Source: Callorhinus ursinus
Lineage: Eukaryota > Chordata > Mammalia > Carnivora > Otariidae
Direction of reading: 5' to 3'
Length of the DNA stretch: 64,000 bases
Assembly: GCF_003265705.1 (NCBI RefSeq)
Contig: NW_020313056.1
Coordinates: 8,440,188 to 8,504,187, forward strand
Made by a program: the position numbers and the translations under genes. Positions 63,786-64,000 of the stretch are shown here, in pieces. Each line of letters begins with the position of its first letter. Within the stretch, counting starts at the first letter, position 1. The notes under the pieces are model-generated. The model did not search any database. It saw only the letters and a list, made by a program, of their open reading frames with translations, and was not told the DNA's origin.

Positions 63786-64000
63786 GGGAATGACAAGATC
63801 TGACCTGTGCCCCTATGTAGTGAAGGAGTGCAGATTGCTGAGAGTCGAAGCGGAAGGGCCTTAAATGGGTTAAATCGAAATGAATGTTCAAGCCCCTGCT
63901 TTCTAACCCTGAGAAGTCTTTGGTTGGTCTGGGGCCCTGAAGCCTTCCTTAGTCAGGTTTAGAACACGCCACTTGATTAACATGTGCCTCTAGTTGCCAG

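Larger units (their letters stand above)
60911..64000 (+). other. UBE2V1 intron 1 (partial)
   Basis: About 3.1 kb to the window end. No exon 2 start was found. 61200-62760 is largely unique, with recurring short words (see findings). 63130-63660 is a repeat 'A' copy. One SINE at 63675. Confidence 0.85.

Overview
This is nuclear DNA of a carnivore mammal, almost certainly a caniform. It has GT-AG introns, CpG-island promoters, ancient MIR, L2, L1 and MaLR debris, and many young tRNA-derived carnivore SINEs (head GGGGCGCCTGGGTGGCTCAG, tail AAATAAATAAAATCTTT). None of the SINEs shows the canid-specific SINEC_Cf head, so an arctoid (bear, seal or mustelid type) is my weak preference over a dog. 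I see no prokaryotic, viral or CRISPR content and no undescribed gene system. It is an ordinary vertebrate locus with a few unusual sequence structures.

The gene order is the syntenic block known from human 20q13.13, read in reverse: CEBPB (- strand, intronless, CDS 4173-5213), PEDS1/TMEM189 (+ strand, six coding exons between 29585 and 51136) and the first exon of UBE2V1 (+ strand, 60889-60910, running out of the window).

Layout. 1-3549: flank 3' of CEBPB, with old MIR and L2 copies. 3550-5475: complete CEBPB unit (poly(A) signal, 3'UTR, CDS with nested LAP*/LAP/LIP starts, the short uORF that controls start choice, 5'UTR, TATA box, CRE-like site) inside a CpG island of about 2 kb. 5476-28900: CEBPB-PEDS1 intergenic region, nearly all transposon remnants, plus a CACGTG-bearing minisatellite at 7809-8097 and a duplicated L2-containing segment (26175-26326 and 28050-28202). 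28940-29720: PEDS1 CpG-island promoter with three inverted CCAAT boxes. 29585-52085: PEDS1; all splice sites and phases were checked by hand and give a 271-residue protein. 52086-60740: PEDS1-UBE2V1 intergenic region with SINEs and an isolated promoter-like patch at 58310-58520 carrying a ZNF143-type motif. 60740-64000: UBE2V1 promoter, exon 1 and part of intron 1.

How the genes relate. CEBPB is an inducible bZIP transcription factor. PEDS1 makes the vinyl-ether bond of plasmalogens. UBE2V1 is the inactive E2 partner of UBC13 in K63 ubiquitin chain synthesis. PEDS1 and UBE2V1 lie in tandem, and human cells make a PEDS1-UBE2V1 (Kua-UEV) read-through. The exon phases here (PEDS1 exon 5 and UBE2V1 exon 1 both end after codon position 1) keep that fusion possible.

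Repeat families are named from remembered consensus features and could not be checked with RepeatMasker. Repeat boundaries are good to about 5-30 bp, except where target-site duplications (TSDs) fix them.
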